46,848 bases of DNA. It comes from Flavobacterium sp. MC2016-06. GTDB taxonomy: Bacteria; Bacteroidota; Bacteroidia; Flavobacteriales; Flavobacteriaceae. Positions within the stretch are counted from its first letter, which is position 1. Each line of letters opens with the position of its first letter. The notes beneath the pieces were generated by a model. The model ran no database searches. It was not told the DNA's origin and saw only the letters and a list, made by a program, of their open reading frames with translations. This document shows positions 7,941 to 16,186 of the stretch, one piece after another. The position numbers and the translations under genes were made by a program. The stretch spans positions 1-46,848 of the forward strand of contig NZ_WMID02000039.1 in NCBI RefSeq assembly GCF_009711165.2. The letters run 5' to 3'.

Positions 7941-9299
7941 ATGGAAGACTATAGAAATACTTTTGGAGATTTGAAAAGCGGAACGATCACCTGTTTCAAG
8001 ATTTCTATGGTCTTTACAGTAATATTCTCTGCTTTTTTAGGTACCGATCTAACGTTTAAAAATGTATTACTCACGTTCTCTTTAAGTTGTTTATATTCTT
8101 TCGGACTTGGTTTTGGAAATGGCTTTATCAGCGTTCTTTTAGATAAAAAATGGGATTGGCTGGAACAAACTAATTTGAGAGTGTATTACGGAATTTTATG
8201 TACAGTTTTATATACAATTCCAGCTGTTTTTGCAATCAACTACATTATTTTTATAGTAGTTCAAAATCGTCCTTTAAGTGAGTTTTTTGGCGAGAAAATG
8301 ATTTGGAACCACATTTTTTATATTGTGTTATCATTAGGAGTTTCGACTTTTATGCAAGCCAGAAGCTTCATGGTAAAATGGAAACAAGCTTCAAAATTTG
8401 AAGTCACACAGCAAAAAATCATTGCTGGAACGGCAAATGCAAAATTTGAAAGTTTAAAAAATCAAATTGACCCGCATTTTCTTTTTAACAGCTTAAATGT
8501 TTTAAGCTCTCTTATTGAAGAAAATCCAGATAATGCACAGCGATTTACAACTTCTTTGTCTAAAATTTATCGCTACGTTTTAGAACAAAAAGATAAAGAA
8601 CTGGTTTCTGTTGAAGAGGAATTGTCGTTTGCAAAAACGTATATGAATTTGCTGAAAATGCGATTTGAGAATAGTTTGTTTTACGAATTGCCAGCTGAAG
8701 ATATAAATCCAGATGCAAAAGTGGTTCCGCTGTCTTTACAGCTTTTATTAGAAAATACAGTTAAACATAATGTGGTGAGCGAGCAAAAACCATTGCGCAT
8801 CAAAATTTTTATTGATAAAGATTGTCTCGCCATCCAGAATAACCTTCAGAAGAAAGAAGTTTTACAAGATCGTCAGGGAGTTGGATTGCAGAATATTGTA
8901 AATCGATACGCAATCATTACGAACAGAAAAGTGCTGATTGAGCAGAATGAAGAAAATTTTACCGTTAAAATTCCAATTTTAACTAAACAAATTACGGTTA
9001 TGGAAGCAAGTACAGATTATAATGATGAAAGTAAAGCTTATATAAGAGCTAGAAAGAGAGTAGAAGAATTAAAAGGATTTTATGGAAATTTAATTTCTTA
9101 CTGTTGTGTGATTCCTTTTTTAATTTTTATAAATTTGAGGTATTCTCCTGGATTTCAATGGTTTTGGTTTTCGGCAGTAGGCTGGGGATTTGGAGTTGTA
9201 ATGCATGCTTTTAAAGTTTTTGGTTACAGCTCAGGTTGGGAAGAACGAAAAATTAGAGAAATTCTCGAAAAAGAAAATAACAGAAAATCTTGGAAATAA
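7941..9299 (+). CDS. LytS-type sensor histidine kinase fused to a C-terminal 2TM domain
   Basis: A 452-residue membrane histidine kinase. Residues about 15-150 contain four hydrophobic segments. The His_kinase box follows (KNQIDPHFLFNSLNVLSSL, about 173-191, phospho-acceptor His in DPHFLFN), with an N-box-like LLLENTVKHNVV and the GVGLQNI glycine motif at about 312-318. After the ATPase half, residues about 365-452 form a 2TM domain: ARKRVEELKGFYGNLISY, WGFGVVMHAFKVFGY, WEERKIREILEKE. It pairs with the LytTR regulator at the end of the cluster. The C-terminal 2TM fusion means the ATPase domain is tethered by membrane segments on both sides, which is unusual for LytS kinases. Confidence 0.9.
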   Translation: MEDYRNTFGDLKSGTITCFKISMVFTVIFSAFLGTDLTFKNVLLTFSLSCLYSFGLGFGNGFISVLLDKKWDWLEQTNLRVYYGILCTVLYTIPAVFAINYIIFIVVQNRPLSEFFGEKMIWNHIFYIVLSLGVSTFMQARSFMVKWKQASKFEVTQQKIIAGTANAKFESLKNQIDPHFLFNSLNVLSSLIEENPDNAQRFTTSLSKIYRYVLEQKDKELVSVEEELSFAKTYMNLLKMRFENSLFYELPAEDINPDAKVVPLSLQLLLENTVKHNVVSEQKPLRIKIFIDKDCLAIQNNLQKKEVLQDRQGVGLQNIVNRYAIITNRKVLIEQNEENFTVKIPILTKQITVMEASTDYNDESKAYIRARKRVEELKGFYGNLISYCCVIPFLIFINLRYSPGFQWFWFSAVGWGFGVVMHAFKVFGYSSGWEERKIREILEKENNRKSWK

Positions 9300-9301
9300 T
9301 T

Positions 9302-9628
9302 ATGGAGACTTATTTTAACAACGATTTGAAAGAAGTTGAACTTCGAAAAATAGCAAGAAAAAAAGTAATGAAGCTAAAATCATTTTACACACATCTGCTT
9401 ATTTATATTGCTGCAATAGTGGTTTATCTCTTAAAAGAATATTTAGGATTTAGATTAAATTTCTTTCCGCTAAAATATATAAATGGTTTTGTAATCATCG
9501 TTTGGAGTGCCTTTTTTTTTGTAACTGCAATAGATGTATTTGCCTCCTTTAAAATCTTTGGCGCAGAATGGGAAGAACGTAAAATGAACAGCCTTTTAGA
9601 AAAAAGAAAAAAACAAAAATGGGAATAA
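9302..9628 (+). CDS. 2TM-domain membrane protein (first of three)
   Basis: 108 residues: basic N-terminal stretch (ARKKVMKLKSFYTHLLIY), a first hydrophobic helix, a second (FVIIVWSAFFFVTAIDVF), then the family's WEERKMNSLLEKRKKQKWE end. It matches the 2TM-domain family found at the C-terminus of the preceding kinase. The ATG at 9302 follows the kinase stop by 2 nt; a TTG at 9290 inside the kinase end is open but unlikely. The stop/start junction (tgg-aaataattatgga) is nearly identical to the next junction, which suggests tandem duplication. It diverges most from the others in the second helix. Confidence 0.8.
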   Translation: METYFNNDLKEVELRKIARKKVMKLKSFYTHLLIYIAAIVVYLLKEYLGFRLNFFPLKYINGFVIIVWSAFFFVTAIDVFASFKIFGAEWEERKMNSLLEKRKKQKWE

Positions 9629-9630
9629 TT

Positions 9631-9936
9631 ATGGAAACAAATCTTAATGACGAAGATAAATACTACTTGGCCAAAAAGAAAGTAGAAGGTATTAAAGGAT
9701 TTTATGGCAATTTAACTTCTTTTATTGGGGTAAATATAGTTTTGATTTTTATCAATCTGTATACAACACCAAATCACTTGTGGTTTTATTGGCCTATGAT
9801 GTGGTGGGGAGTAGGAGTAGTTTTTCATGGATTGAAGGTTTTTGAAATATTTCCGGTTTTAGGAAAAGACTGGGAAGAAAGAAAAATCAAAGAGTTGATG
9901 GAAAAAGAAAAAGAGAACAAAAATAAATGGCAATAA
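9631..9936 (+). CDS. 2TM-domain membrane protein (second of three)
   Basis: 101 residues from this ATG: AKKKVEGIKGFYGNLTSF, two hydrophobic helices (the second with MMWWGVGVVFHGLKVF), then DWEERKIKELMEKEKENK. It is closest in sequence to the kinase's own 2TM tail (shared KGFYGNL and WGxGVVxHxxKVF). An in-frame ATG at 9619 lies inside the previous gene's end and is less likely. The previous stop is 2 nt upstream, so translational coupling is expected. No enzymatic residues are visible; a role in tuning the kinase is inference. Confidence 0.8.
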   Translation: METNLNDEDKYYLAKKKVEGIKGFYGNLTSFIGVNIVLIFINLYTTPNHLWFYWPMMWWGVGVVFHGLKVFEIFPVLGKDWEERKIKELMEKEKENKNKWQ

Positions 9937-9951
9937 TTTAATCAAAACAAA

Positions 9952-10320
9952 ATGGGACGATTTAGAAGACGCATGTACGAAGAATACGCACAAGAATATA
10001 GTAATGATGAACGCTACAATATTGCATACAGAAAAGTGAAAAGAATAAAAGGTTTTTATACACATTTAAGAGTATATGTTATTATAAATGTCATAATTAT
10101 TGCGTCAAATATGAATCATTATGATATCTTTAAACAAGGAATCCTCGAAAATCCATTATTTGACTGGCGTACATACTCAACAGCAATGTTTTGGGGAATT
10201 GGTCTGATGGCTCACGCATTATCTGTTTTTGGAAGAGATCTTTTTTTTAGTAATGATTGGGAAGAAAAGAAAATTCAGCAATACATGAAAAAAGAAGAAG
10301 CTCAAAATAAATGGGAATAA
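9952..10320 (+). CDS. 2TM-domain membrane protein (third of three)
   Basis: 122 residues with an Arg/Tyr-rich start (MGRFRRRMYEEYAQEY), then AYRKVKRIKGFYTHLRVY, two hydrophobic helices (second: AMFWGIGLMAHALSVFG), and a DWEEKKIQQYMKKEE end. It is longer than the other two because of the N-terminal extension and a longer inter-helix loop (about residues 55-75). The start lies 15 nt after the previous stop, breaking the tight 2-nt spacing seen earlier. The LytTR regulator begins 23 nt downstream. Confidence 0.8.
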   Translation: MGRFRRRMYEEYAQEYSNDERYNIAYRKVKRIKGFYTHLRVYVIINVIIIASNMNHYDIFKQGILENPLFDWRTYSTAMFWGIGLMAHALSVFGRDLFFSNDWEEKKIQQYMKKEEAQNKWE

Positions 10321-10343
10321 TTTTAAACTTTGCATTTTAGTAA

Positions 10344-11111
10344 ATGACGACACTAATTATAGAAGACGAAAAACCGGCAGCAAGATTATTGCAGCGAAAG
10401 TTAGAGAAATTGAATATAGCAGTAGAAACCATGCTGCATTCTGTAGAAGAATCAATTGATTGGTTTTCTAATAATGAACATCCAGATTTAATTTTTCTGG
10501 ATATTCAGCTTTCTGACGGTTTATCGTTTGAAATATTTGAAAAAATAGACATCAAAAGCGCGATTATTTTTACTACAGCTTATGATGAATATGCCTTAAA
10601 AGCTTTCAAATTGAATAGTATAGATTATCTTCTAAAACCTATTGACGAAGATGATTTAGATGTTGCCGTTACTAAATTTAAGGCACGCCTTCCTAAACTA
10701 GAAACAGAAAAAACTAATTTACAGCTTGATTTTGAGCAGATCAGAAAAATGCTTTCAAATCCTTTTGAAAAGAATTATAAAAAGCGTTTTACCGTTAAAA
10801 TCGGACAGCATTTAAAAGTAATTACGACAGATAAAATTGAATGTTTTTTTAGTGAAAACAAAGGAACTTACATTCATACTTTCGATAACAGAAATTATTT
10901 AATCGATTCGACTTTAGAGATTCTAGAGCAAGAATTAGACATGAAGGAGTTCTTTCGCGTAAGCAGAAAATTTATAGTACCGCTTCAGGCCATAAAAGAA
11001 ATTCAGGTCTATACCAATTCTCGATTAAAAGTTATTTTACCTTCTTATAAAGAAGATGAGGTAATTGTAAGCCGAGAAAAAGTTCAAGATTTTAAAGCTT
11101 GGCTTGGATAA
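10344..11111 (+). CDS. LytTR-family response regulator
   Basis: A 255-residue two-domain regulator. The receiver domain has the acidic pair IEDEKPA, the phospho-acceptor Asp in DLIFLDIQLSDG (about residue 53), the Thr in AIIFTTAYDEYALKAF and the Lys in DYLLKPID. The C-terminal half is a LytTR DNA-binding domain (FTVKIGQHLKVI, IECFFSENKGTYIHT, FRVSRKFIVPLQAI). It is the expected partner of the LytS-type kinase at 7941, and the intervening 2TM genes make one transcription unit likely. Targets are not visible in the window. Confidence 0.92.
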   Translation: MTTLIIEDEKPAARLLQRKLEKLNIAVETMLHSVEESIDWFSNNEHPDLIFLDIQLSDGLSFEIFEKIDIKSAIIFTTAYDEYALKAFKLNSIDYLLKPIDEDDLDVAVTKFKARLPKLETEKTNLQLDFEQIRKMLSNPFEKNYKKRFTVKIGQHLKVITTDKIECFFSENKGTYIHTFDNRNYLIDSTLEILEQELDMKEFFRVSRKFIVPLQAIKEIQVYTNSRLKVILPSYKEDEVIVSREKVQDFKAWLG

Positions 11112-11173
11112 AAGTTGTTTTTGCAAAACAAGAAATAGGTATCACGTTTATAAGGGACTAATAATAATACGAT

Positions 11174-11983
11174 TTATTTAAGTTCATTATAAACGTTTTC
11201 TTCTTCAAAACGTTTTCTTTCTGTTACTTTAGATTTGCTAAAATTATCTTTAAAACTGGTTTGAAGAAAATAGGAACCGTAACCTTCCTGATAACCAATT
11301 TTTATTCCTAATATTAAGGTGTCATTTTTAACTTGTGCATTGTATATTTTTTCCTCTAAGCTGTCATCATGCTCTAGAGCAGCAAATTTTTGATTAGAAT
11401 GGTTTTCATTATCTTGAGGAACAGTAATTGTAGAATATTTATTGCTGTTTTGATTAAAAACCAATAAGATGCTATAATCATCACAGCCCGTTAATCCTTC
11501 TTCATCAGACGCTCCCATCTCAAAATTTGTAATCGGAAAAATAGAATATTTTTCATTTTTCGAATTGATGCTGCATTCTAATTTTTGAGATTCATTTATT
11601 TCATAAACATCACTTCCAAAAACTAAATAATTTTTGTTTTTGTATCGGATTTTCACAAAATTAGATTTTAAACAGTAATCATTACTTTTATCTATATTAT
11701 AAATAGCGGTGCTTTTTTCTAAAATTTGAATTTTAGAAATCTCATCAATTATCAATTCACCTATTTTATTTAATCGATCATCAAATAATTTGACTTGTCC
11801 TTTTAAAAGGATTCCTTCTTTTTCATATTTTTTTAAACTTACTTTATTATCTTTTTTTTCTTTTTCTGAAATAGAAGATGAAGTTGCTTTAACTGATAGA
11901 GGAATCGTCTCAGATGCTTTCTTATTTTGGCATCCAGTTATAAACAATATAGCTAAAAGAGGAAATACTATTTTTGTTATCAT
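11174..11983 (-). CDS. Lipoprotein of unknown function
   Basis: 269 residues beginning with a lipoprotein signal (MITKIVFPLLAILFITGC, lipobox FITGC, modified Cys at residue 18), then a charged linker rich in Lys and Ser. The mature part contains paired Cys (SNDYCLKSNFVKI; GLTGCDDYSI) and a C-terminal segment YQEGYGSYFLQTSF. I recognise no family. It starts one base after the heme A synthase stop, so it is read from the same message; a link to cytochrome oxidase assembly is only a positional guess. Confidence 0.7.
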   Translation of the reverse strand: MITKIVFPLLAILFITGCQNKKASETIPLSVKATSSSISEKEKKDNKVSLKKYEKEGILLKGQVKLFDDRLNKIGELIIDEISKIQILEKSTAIYNIDKSNDYCLKSNFVKIRYKNKNYLVFGSDVYEINESQKLECSINSKNEKYSIFPITNFEMGASDEEGLTGCDDYSILLVFNQNSNKYSTITVPQDNENHSNQKFAALEHDDSLEEKIYNAQVKNDTLILGIKIGYQEGYGSYFLQTSFKDNFSKSKVTERKRFEEENVYNELK

Positions 11984-11984
11984 A

Positions 11985-13010
11985 TTATTTACTCAACCTA
12001 TGTAAAGTATAAGTCATGGCACTTAAAAGGAAAAATGCCATAATCTGGTGAATTAATCCTAAAGCCAAAGGTACGCTGTATAAAAGTGTAAAAACGCCCA
12101 ATAAAAATTGGATGAAAACAAAAACTACCAAAATAGTTACTCCATTTTTCTGAGTCGTATTAAGTGCAAATTTTCTGCTTTTGTAATATAAAAAGAGAAT
12201 AAGCGCCACAACAACATAAGCAAAAGTTCTGTGTACAAACTGAACACCGCTTTTTCCTTCCGTAAAGTTTTTCAGCATAGTTGGCTGTTCAATAAAAACA
12301 GAATCATGTATAAACTGGCCGTCACTCATTAATGGCCAATGATTGTGTATTAAACCAGCGTTTAAACCCGCTACAAAACCACCATAAATAATCTGAATTA
12401 GCAAAGCCACTAAAGCAAATCGAGCAATATTACGAAGTGGAGTTACTTTATAAATACTTCTTTCAGGATAGATTAAATCCAGTGCAACCCATAAAGTATA
12501 AGCAAAAGTGATAAAAGCAAAAGTAAGGTGTAAGGAAAGTCTAAAGTGACTTACATCTGGATTGTCAATTAAGCCGCTTCGAACCATAAACCATCCTAAG
12601 AAACCTTGAAAAGCACCCATTCCTAAAAGAACAATACATTTTTTAATAGTAGCAGCATCTAGTTTTTTTCTAACTAAAAAATAAACAAAAGGAACAAAGA
12701 AAACCAATCCGATAATACGACCTATAAAACGGTGAAACCATTCCCAGAAATAAATAAACTTATAATCTGATAATTGAAAATCGTTATGAATATTGATTTT
12801 TTGATACTCAGGAAATTTCTTGTATTCATCAAAAGCAGCCTGCCATTTTGCATCTGTTAAAGGAGGAAAAGTATCGGTTACCAAATGCCAGTCGGTCATT
12901 GATAATCCCGAATTGGTCAAACGGGTAATGCCGCCCACAACAACCATTAAAAATAATAAAACACAACCTGATAGTAACCAAATGATTACTGATTTATTCT
13001 CTTTTTTCAT
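11985..13010 (-). CDS. ctaA: Heme A synthase (COX15/CtaA)
   Basis: 341 residues with eight hydrophobic segments. Family landmarks: VVVGGITRLTNSGLSMTDW at the N-terminus, the heme-ligand histidines in FWEWFHRFIGRIIG, LIHNHWPLMSDG, FVHRTFAY and GLIHQIMAFF. It hydroxylates the heme O methyl group to give heme A for aa3-type cytochrome oxidases. It lies between the CCA-adding enzyme gene (21 nt upstream) and the lipoprotein. Presence of heme A synthesis together with cytochrome bd implies a branched aerobic chain. Confidence 0.93.
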   Translation of the reverse strand: MKKENKSVIIWLLSGCVLLFLMVVVGGITRLTNSGLSMTDWHLVTDTFPPLTDAKWQAAFDEYKKFPEYQKINIHNDFQLSDYKFIYFWEWFHRFIGRIIGLVFFVPFVYFLVRKKLDAATIKKCIVLLGMGAFQGFLGWFMVRSGLIDNPDVSHFRLSLHLTFAFITFAYTLWVALDLIYPERSIYKVTPLRNIARFALVALLIQIIYGGFVAGLNAGLIHNHWPLMSDGQFIHDSVFIEQPTMLKNFTEGKSGVQFVHRTFAYVVVALILFLYYKSRKFALNTTQKNGVTILVVFVFIQFLLGVFTLLYSVPLALGLIHQIMAFFLLSAMTYTLHRLSK

Positions 13011-13031
13011 TTTATTAAATAATACGTATTG

Positions 13032-14486
13032 CTATACTTTTTTTAAACCTAATTTTTCAGCTCTTTTTAAAATAAAATCATAAGCCGCTTGATATTCATT
13101 CGGAATTATACCTTCTAAAATCGCTTCTTTAACCGCTTCTTTTAAAACGCCAATTTCACGCGAAGGTTTTAAATCGAAAATCTCCATAATCTCTTCACCA
13201 GAAATCGGCGGCTGGAAATTACGAACATGATCGCGCTCTTCCACTTCAACGATTTTCTTGCGAACGACTTCGAAGTTTTTGTGATATTTCTTGAATTTTG
13301 CTGGATTTTTAGTTGTAATATCCGCTTCACATAATGTCATTAAATTTTCAACATCTTCTCCGGCATCAAAAACCAAACGACGAACAGCACTATCTGTTAC
13401 GATATCTTCTGCCAAAACAATTGGGCGAGAACTCATAATCACCATTTTTTGCACAAATTTCATTTTGTGATTCAAAGGCATGTGTAAACGTTCGAATATT
13501 TTTTTAGCCATTTTTCCGCCTAAAAATTCATGACCGTGAAAAGTCCAGCCTTGTTTTTTATTGAAACGTTTTGTTGGCGCTTTTCCAATATCGTGTAACA
13601 AAGCCGACCAGCGCAGCCAAACATCATCGGTGTTTGGACATATATTATCTACAACTTCTAAAGTGTGGTAAAAATTGTTTTTATGCGTATGACCTTCAAT
13701 TTCTTCCACTTGATTCAACGCTGTTAATTCAGGTAAAATAAGATCTAAAAGCCCAGTTTTATATAAAAGTAAAAAACCAATAGAAGGTTTATCTGTCGAA
13801 AGAATTTTGTTTAATTCGTCAACAATTCTTTCACCAGAAATAATATTTATTCTGTGAGCGTTTTTGGTAATTGCTTCTAATGAATTCGTCTCGATTTCAA
13901 AATTAAGTTGATTGGCAAAGCGTATTGCACGAAGCATTCGCAGCGGATCATCAGAATACGTAATATCTGGATTTAAAGGTGTTTTGATTGTTTTATGCTC
14001 TAAATCGGCCAAACCATTAAAAGGATCAGAAAGATCTCCAAAAGTTTTTTCGTTTAAAGATAAAGCCAAAGCATTAATGGTAAAATCACGACGATTTTGA
14101 TCGTCTTCCAAAGTTCCGTCTTCCACAATCGGATTTCGACTGTCAAAATTATAAGACTCTTTTCGTGCGCCAACAAATTCAATATCAGTACCGTCAAAGT
14201 GTAACATTGCAGTTCCGTAGGTTTTAAAAACCTGAACTTTTGGTTTTTTAGGAAGTAATTCAGATACCTTCAAAGCCAATTCGATGCCGCTTCCAACAGC
14301 CACAACATCAATGTCTTTTTTAGAACCTCGTTTTAAAATTAGATCACGAACAAACCCGCCAATAACATAACTATCAACGTTTAGTTCTTGAGAGGCCTGC
14401 GAAATGATTCCGAAGATTTTATTTTGTAAAGCAGTTTTGTAGTTTGTTTGTATAGCCACGAATTCTCGAATTTTAAATAAGTACAT
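13032..14486 (-). CDS. cca: CCA-adding tRNA nucleotidyltransferase / HD domain
   Basis: 484 residues. The nucleotidyltransferase head carries GGFVRDLILKRGSKKDIDVVA (about residues 44-64, G-x-x-R and the catalytic DxD). It is followed by the RRDFTINALAL motif, the DDPLRMLRAIRFANQL tRNA/nucleotide region and an HD domain (WSALLHDIGKAPTKRF, about 289-304). It adds or repairs the 3' CCA of tRNA; the HD part usually has phosphohydrolase activity. A TAAATTTG -7 box at 14516-14523 supports the ATG at 14486; a GTG nine codons downstream (14459) is an alternative because homologues usually start near NYKTALQNKIF. Confidence 0.93.
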   Translation of the reverse strand: MYLFKIREFVAIQTNYKTALQNKIFGIISQASQELNVDSYVIGGFVRDLILKRGSKKDIDVVAVGSGIELALKVSELLPKKPKVQVFKTYGTAMLHFDGTDIEFVGARKESYNFDSRNPIVEDGTLEDDQNRRDFTINALALSLNEKTFGDLSDPFNGLADLEHKTIKTPLNPDITYSDDPLRMLRAIRFANQLNFEIETNSLEAITKNAHRINIISGERIVDELNKILSTDKPSIGFLLLYKTGLLDLILPELTALNQVEEIEGHTHKNNFYHTLEVVDNICPNTDDVWLRWSALLHDIGKAPTKRFNKKQGWTFHGHEFLGGKMAKKIFERLHMPLNHKMKFVQKMVIMSSRPIVLAEDIVTDSAVRRLVFDAGEDVENLMTLCEADITTKNPAKFKKYHKNFEVVRKKIVEVEERDHVRNFQPPISGEEIMEIFDLKPSREIGVLKEAVKEAILEGIIPNEYQAAYDFILKRAEKLGLKKV

Positions 14487-14515
14487 TTCTATTCTTAGAG
14501 AGAATGAAACGTCTG

Positions 14516-14523
14516 CAAATTTA
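14516..14523 (-). promoter_or_regulatory. -7 box of the cca promoter
   Basis: On the minus strand this reads TAAATTTG, an exact TAnnTTTG match. It is 30 nt upstream of the cca ATG, giving a short leader. Confidence 0.55.
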
Positions 14524-14611
14524 CAACATAGAAAATGCCTATTATAATCTATCGCTCATTTTTTTGAACAAATTAATAGTTTCGGTAGGTGATTTTTATT
14601 AAAATGTAAAA

Positions 14612-15165
14612 GGTTGCCACGAATTACACGAATTTCCACGAATTATTCTTTATAAAATCAAGTCAAACTCCTGACGCTAAAAAAAATGCCACTCACGATA
14701 GCTATCTGGCAATGTCATTAAGTTAAGTTTTTTTCACGCAGATTCGGCAGATTTCGCAGATTTTTTTATTCCTATTCTGCTAAATCTGCGTGAAACTTTT
14801 TTATTTATTTCTTAACTTAATGACATTGAGCTATCGGGATACAAGATTAAAATGATTAGAAAAATCTGTTTAAATCATTTTAATCTGTGGCAAAAAGTAA
14901 TTCGTGGAAATTCGTGTAATTCGTGGCAAAAAAACAGCCACTGATTAAAAGATTAAAAAAATCAGTGTAAATCATTTTAATCAGTGGCAAAAAAATAATT
15001 AGTGCAAATTCGTGTAATTCGTGGCAAAAAAACAGCCACTCCCGATAGCTATCGGGATAAAAGATTAAAATGATTAGAAAAATCTGCGTAAATCTTTTCA
15101 ATCAGTGGCAAAAAAATAATTAGTGTAAATTAGAGTAATTCGTGGCAAAAAAACATTTATGCTAC
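14612..15165. repeat. Repeat field with nested inverted repeats
   Basis: About 550 nt without a gene. It holds several copies of the CCACGAATTACACGAATT family in both orientations (14617-14642, 14895-14929, 15007-15030, 15127-15147) and TTTAATC(A/T)GTGGCAAAA units. There is also a nested palindrome: outer arms aatgtcattaagttaag / cttaacttaatgacatt at 14711-14727 and 14811-14827, with inner cacgcagatt ... aatctgcgtg arms. The GTG of cgtggcaaaa makes false start codons in this stretch. Confidence 0.8.
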
Positions 15166-15212
15166 TATCAAACAAATCAATTACAATCTCTTATTTTTAA
15201 AATTTCAATTTG

Positions 15213-15220
15213 TATTTTTG
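15213..15220 (+). promoter_or_regulatory. -7 box of the yaaA promoter
   Basis: TATTTTTG fits TAnnTTTG and lies 20 nt before the yaaA ATG at 15241. It also argues against the upstream GTG start at 15142, which lies inside a repeat. Confidence 0.5.
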
Positions 15221-15240
15221 AATCACTTAAAAATGCACAA

Positions 15241-15999
15241 ATGAAAATTGTTATATCGCCAGCGAAGTCATTAAATTTCGAAAAAGAATTACCTACTACA
15301 CAACATACAGAACCTTCTTTTTTAAAAGAAGCGCGTCAGGTTCATAAAGTCTTAAAGCCTAAAAAACCAGCTGATTTAGCCGAATTAATGTCGATTTCTG
15401 AAAAACTAGCCGATTTAAATTGGCAGCGAAATCAAGTTTGGAAAACACCTTTTACACCAGAAAACGCGCGCCCGGCAGTATATACTTTTGATGGCGATGT
15501 GTATACGGGTTTAGATGCGTATACAATTCCGTTAGAAAAATTAGAAGTATTACAAGACAAACTTCGAATTTTATCTGGACTTTACGGAGTTTTAAAACCA
15601 CTTGATTTAATGCAGGCTTATCGCTTAGAAATGGGAACAAAACTGCCAATAGGAGATCATAAAAACCTGCATGATTTCTGGAAAGCACCAGTTACTAAAG
15701 CTTTAAACAAAGAATTAGCAAAAGGAGAATTGTTTGTAAATTTAGCCAGTAACGAATATTTCTCAGCAGTAGATGTAAAAGCATTAAAAGTTCCTGTAAT
15801 TACACCAGACTTTAAAGATTACAAAGATGGAAAATTAAAAATGATCAGCTTTTTTGCAAAGAAGGCGAGAGGTATGATGGTTCGTTATATCATCGACACC
15901 AACGCAGAAACAATTAATGATTTAAAAGGTTTCAATTACGAGGGTTATCAGTTTGATGCCAATCTTTCAAAAGGAAATCATTTGGTTTTTACGAGATAG
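15241..15999 (+). CDS. yaaA: Peroxide stress protein YaaA (DUF328)
   Basis: 252 residues. The N-terminal MKIVISPAKSLNF is the hallmark of the family, with FTPENARPAVYTFDGDVY and LRILSGLYGVLKPLDLMQAYRLE in the middle and FFAKKARGMMVRYI near the end. In E. coli YaaA lowers free iron during H2O2 stress and so limits DNA damage. The frame is open further upstream to a GTG at 15142, but that lies in repeat sequence and is not the start. It stands alone between the repeat field and a terminator shared with the efflux operon. Confidence 0.93.
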   Translation: MKIVISPAKSLNFEKELPTTQHTEPSFLKEARQVHKVLKPKKPADLAELMSISEKLADLNWQRNQVWKTPFTPENARPAVYTFDGDVYTGLDAYTIPLEKLEVLQDKLRILSGLYGVLKPLDLMQAYRLEMGTKLPIGDHKNLHDFWKAPVTKALNKELAKGELFVNLASNEYFSAVDVKALKVPVITPDFKDYKDGKLKMISFFAKKARGMMVRYIIDTNAETINDLKGFNYEGYQFDANLSKGNHLVFTR

Positions 16000-16129
16000 A
16001 GTTTTTAGGTTCAAAGTTTCAGGTTTCAAGTTTGGTTTTTGCGGAGATAAATTAAACTTTAAATAATCTGCTAAATCTATAAAATCTGCGTGCTAAAAAA
16101 ATCAATTTTAGTTTCAGTCAAATTAAAAT

Positions 16130-16162
16130 AAAAAAGCCGAGTTCATGAACTCGGCTTTTTCG
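16130..16162. terminator. Bidirectional terminator between yaaA and the efflux operon
   Basis: aaaaagccgag ttcatgaa ctcggcttttt forms an 11-bp stem with A-run and T-run on opposite sides, so it can stop transcription from both strands (yaaA from the left, the MFS gene from the right). The sequence just before it (16010-16036) carries a GTTTCAGGTTTCAAG repeat. Confidence 0.85.
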
Positions 16163-16186
16163 TAATCTATTATAAATTAATTATTA

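Noticed and set aside
9290..9301. TTG start for the first free 2TM gene
   Set aside because: The ATG at 9302 follows the kinase stop by 2 nt and matches the start position of the next module.
14880..15101. Open frame across the repeat field
   Set aside because: Repeated short peptides from palindromic units; no gene-like features.
14612..15165. CRISPR array
   Set aside because: Repeats are uneven in length, orientation and spacing, and there are no cas genes.
15142..15240. Upstream GTG start for yaaA
   Set aside because: The GTG lies in the cgtggcaaaa repeat, and the family start MKIVISPAK is at 15241.
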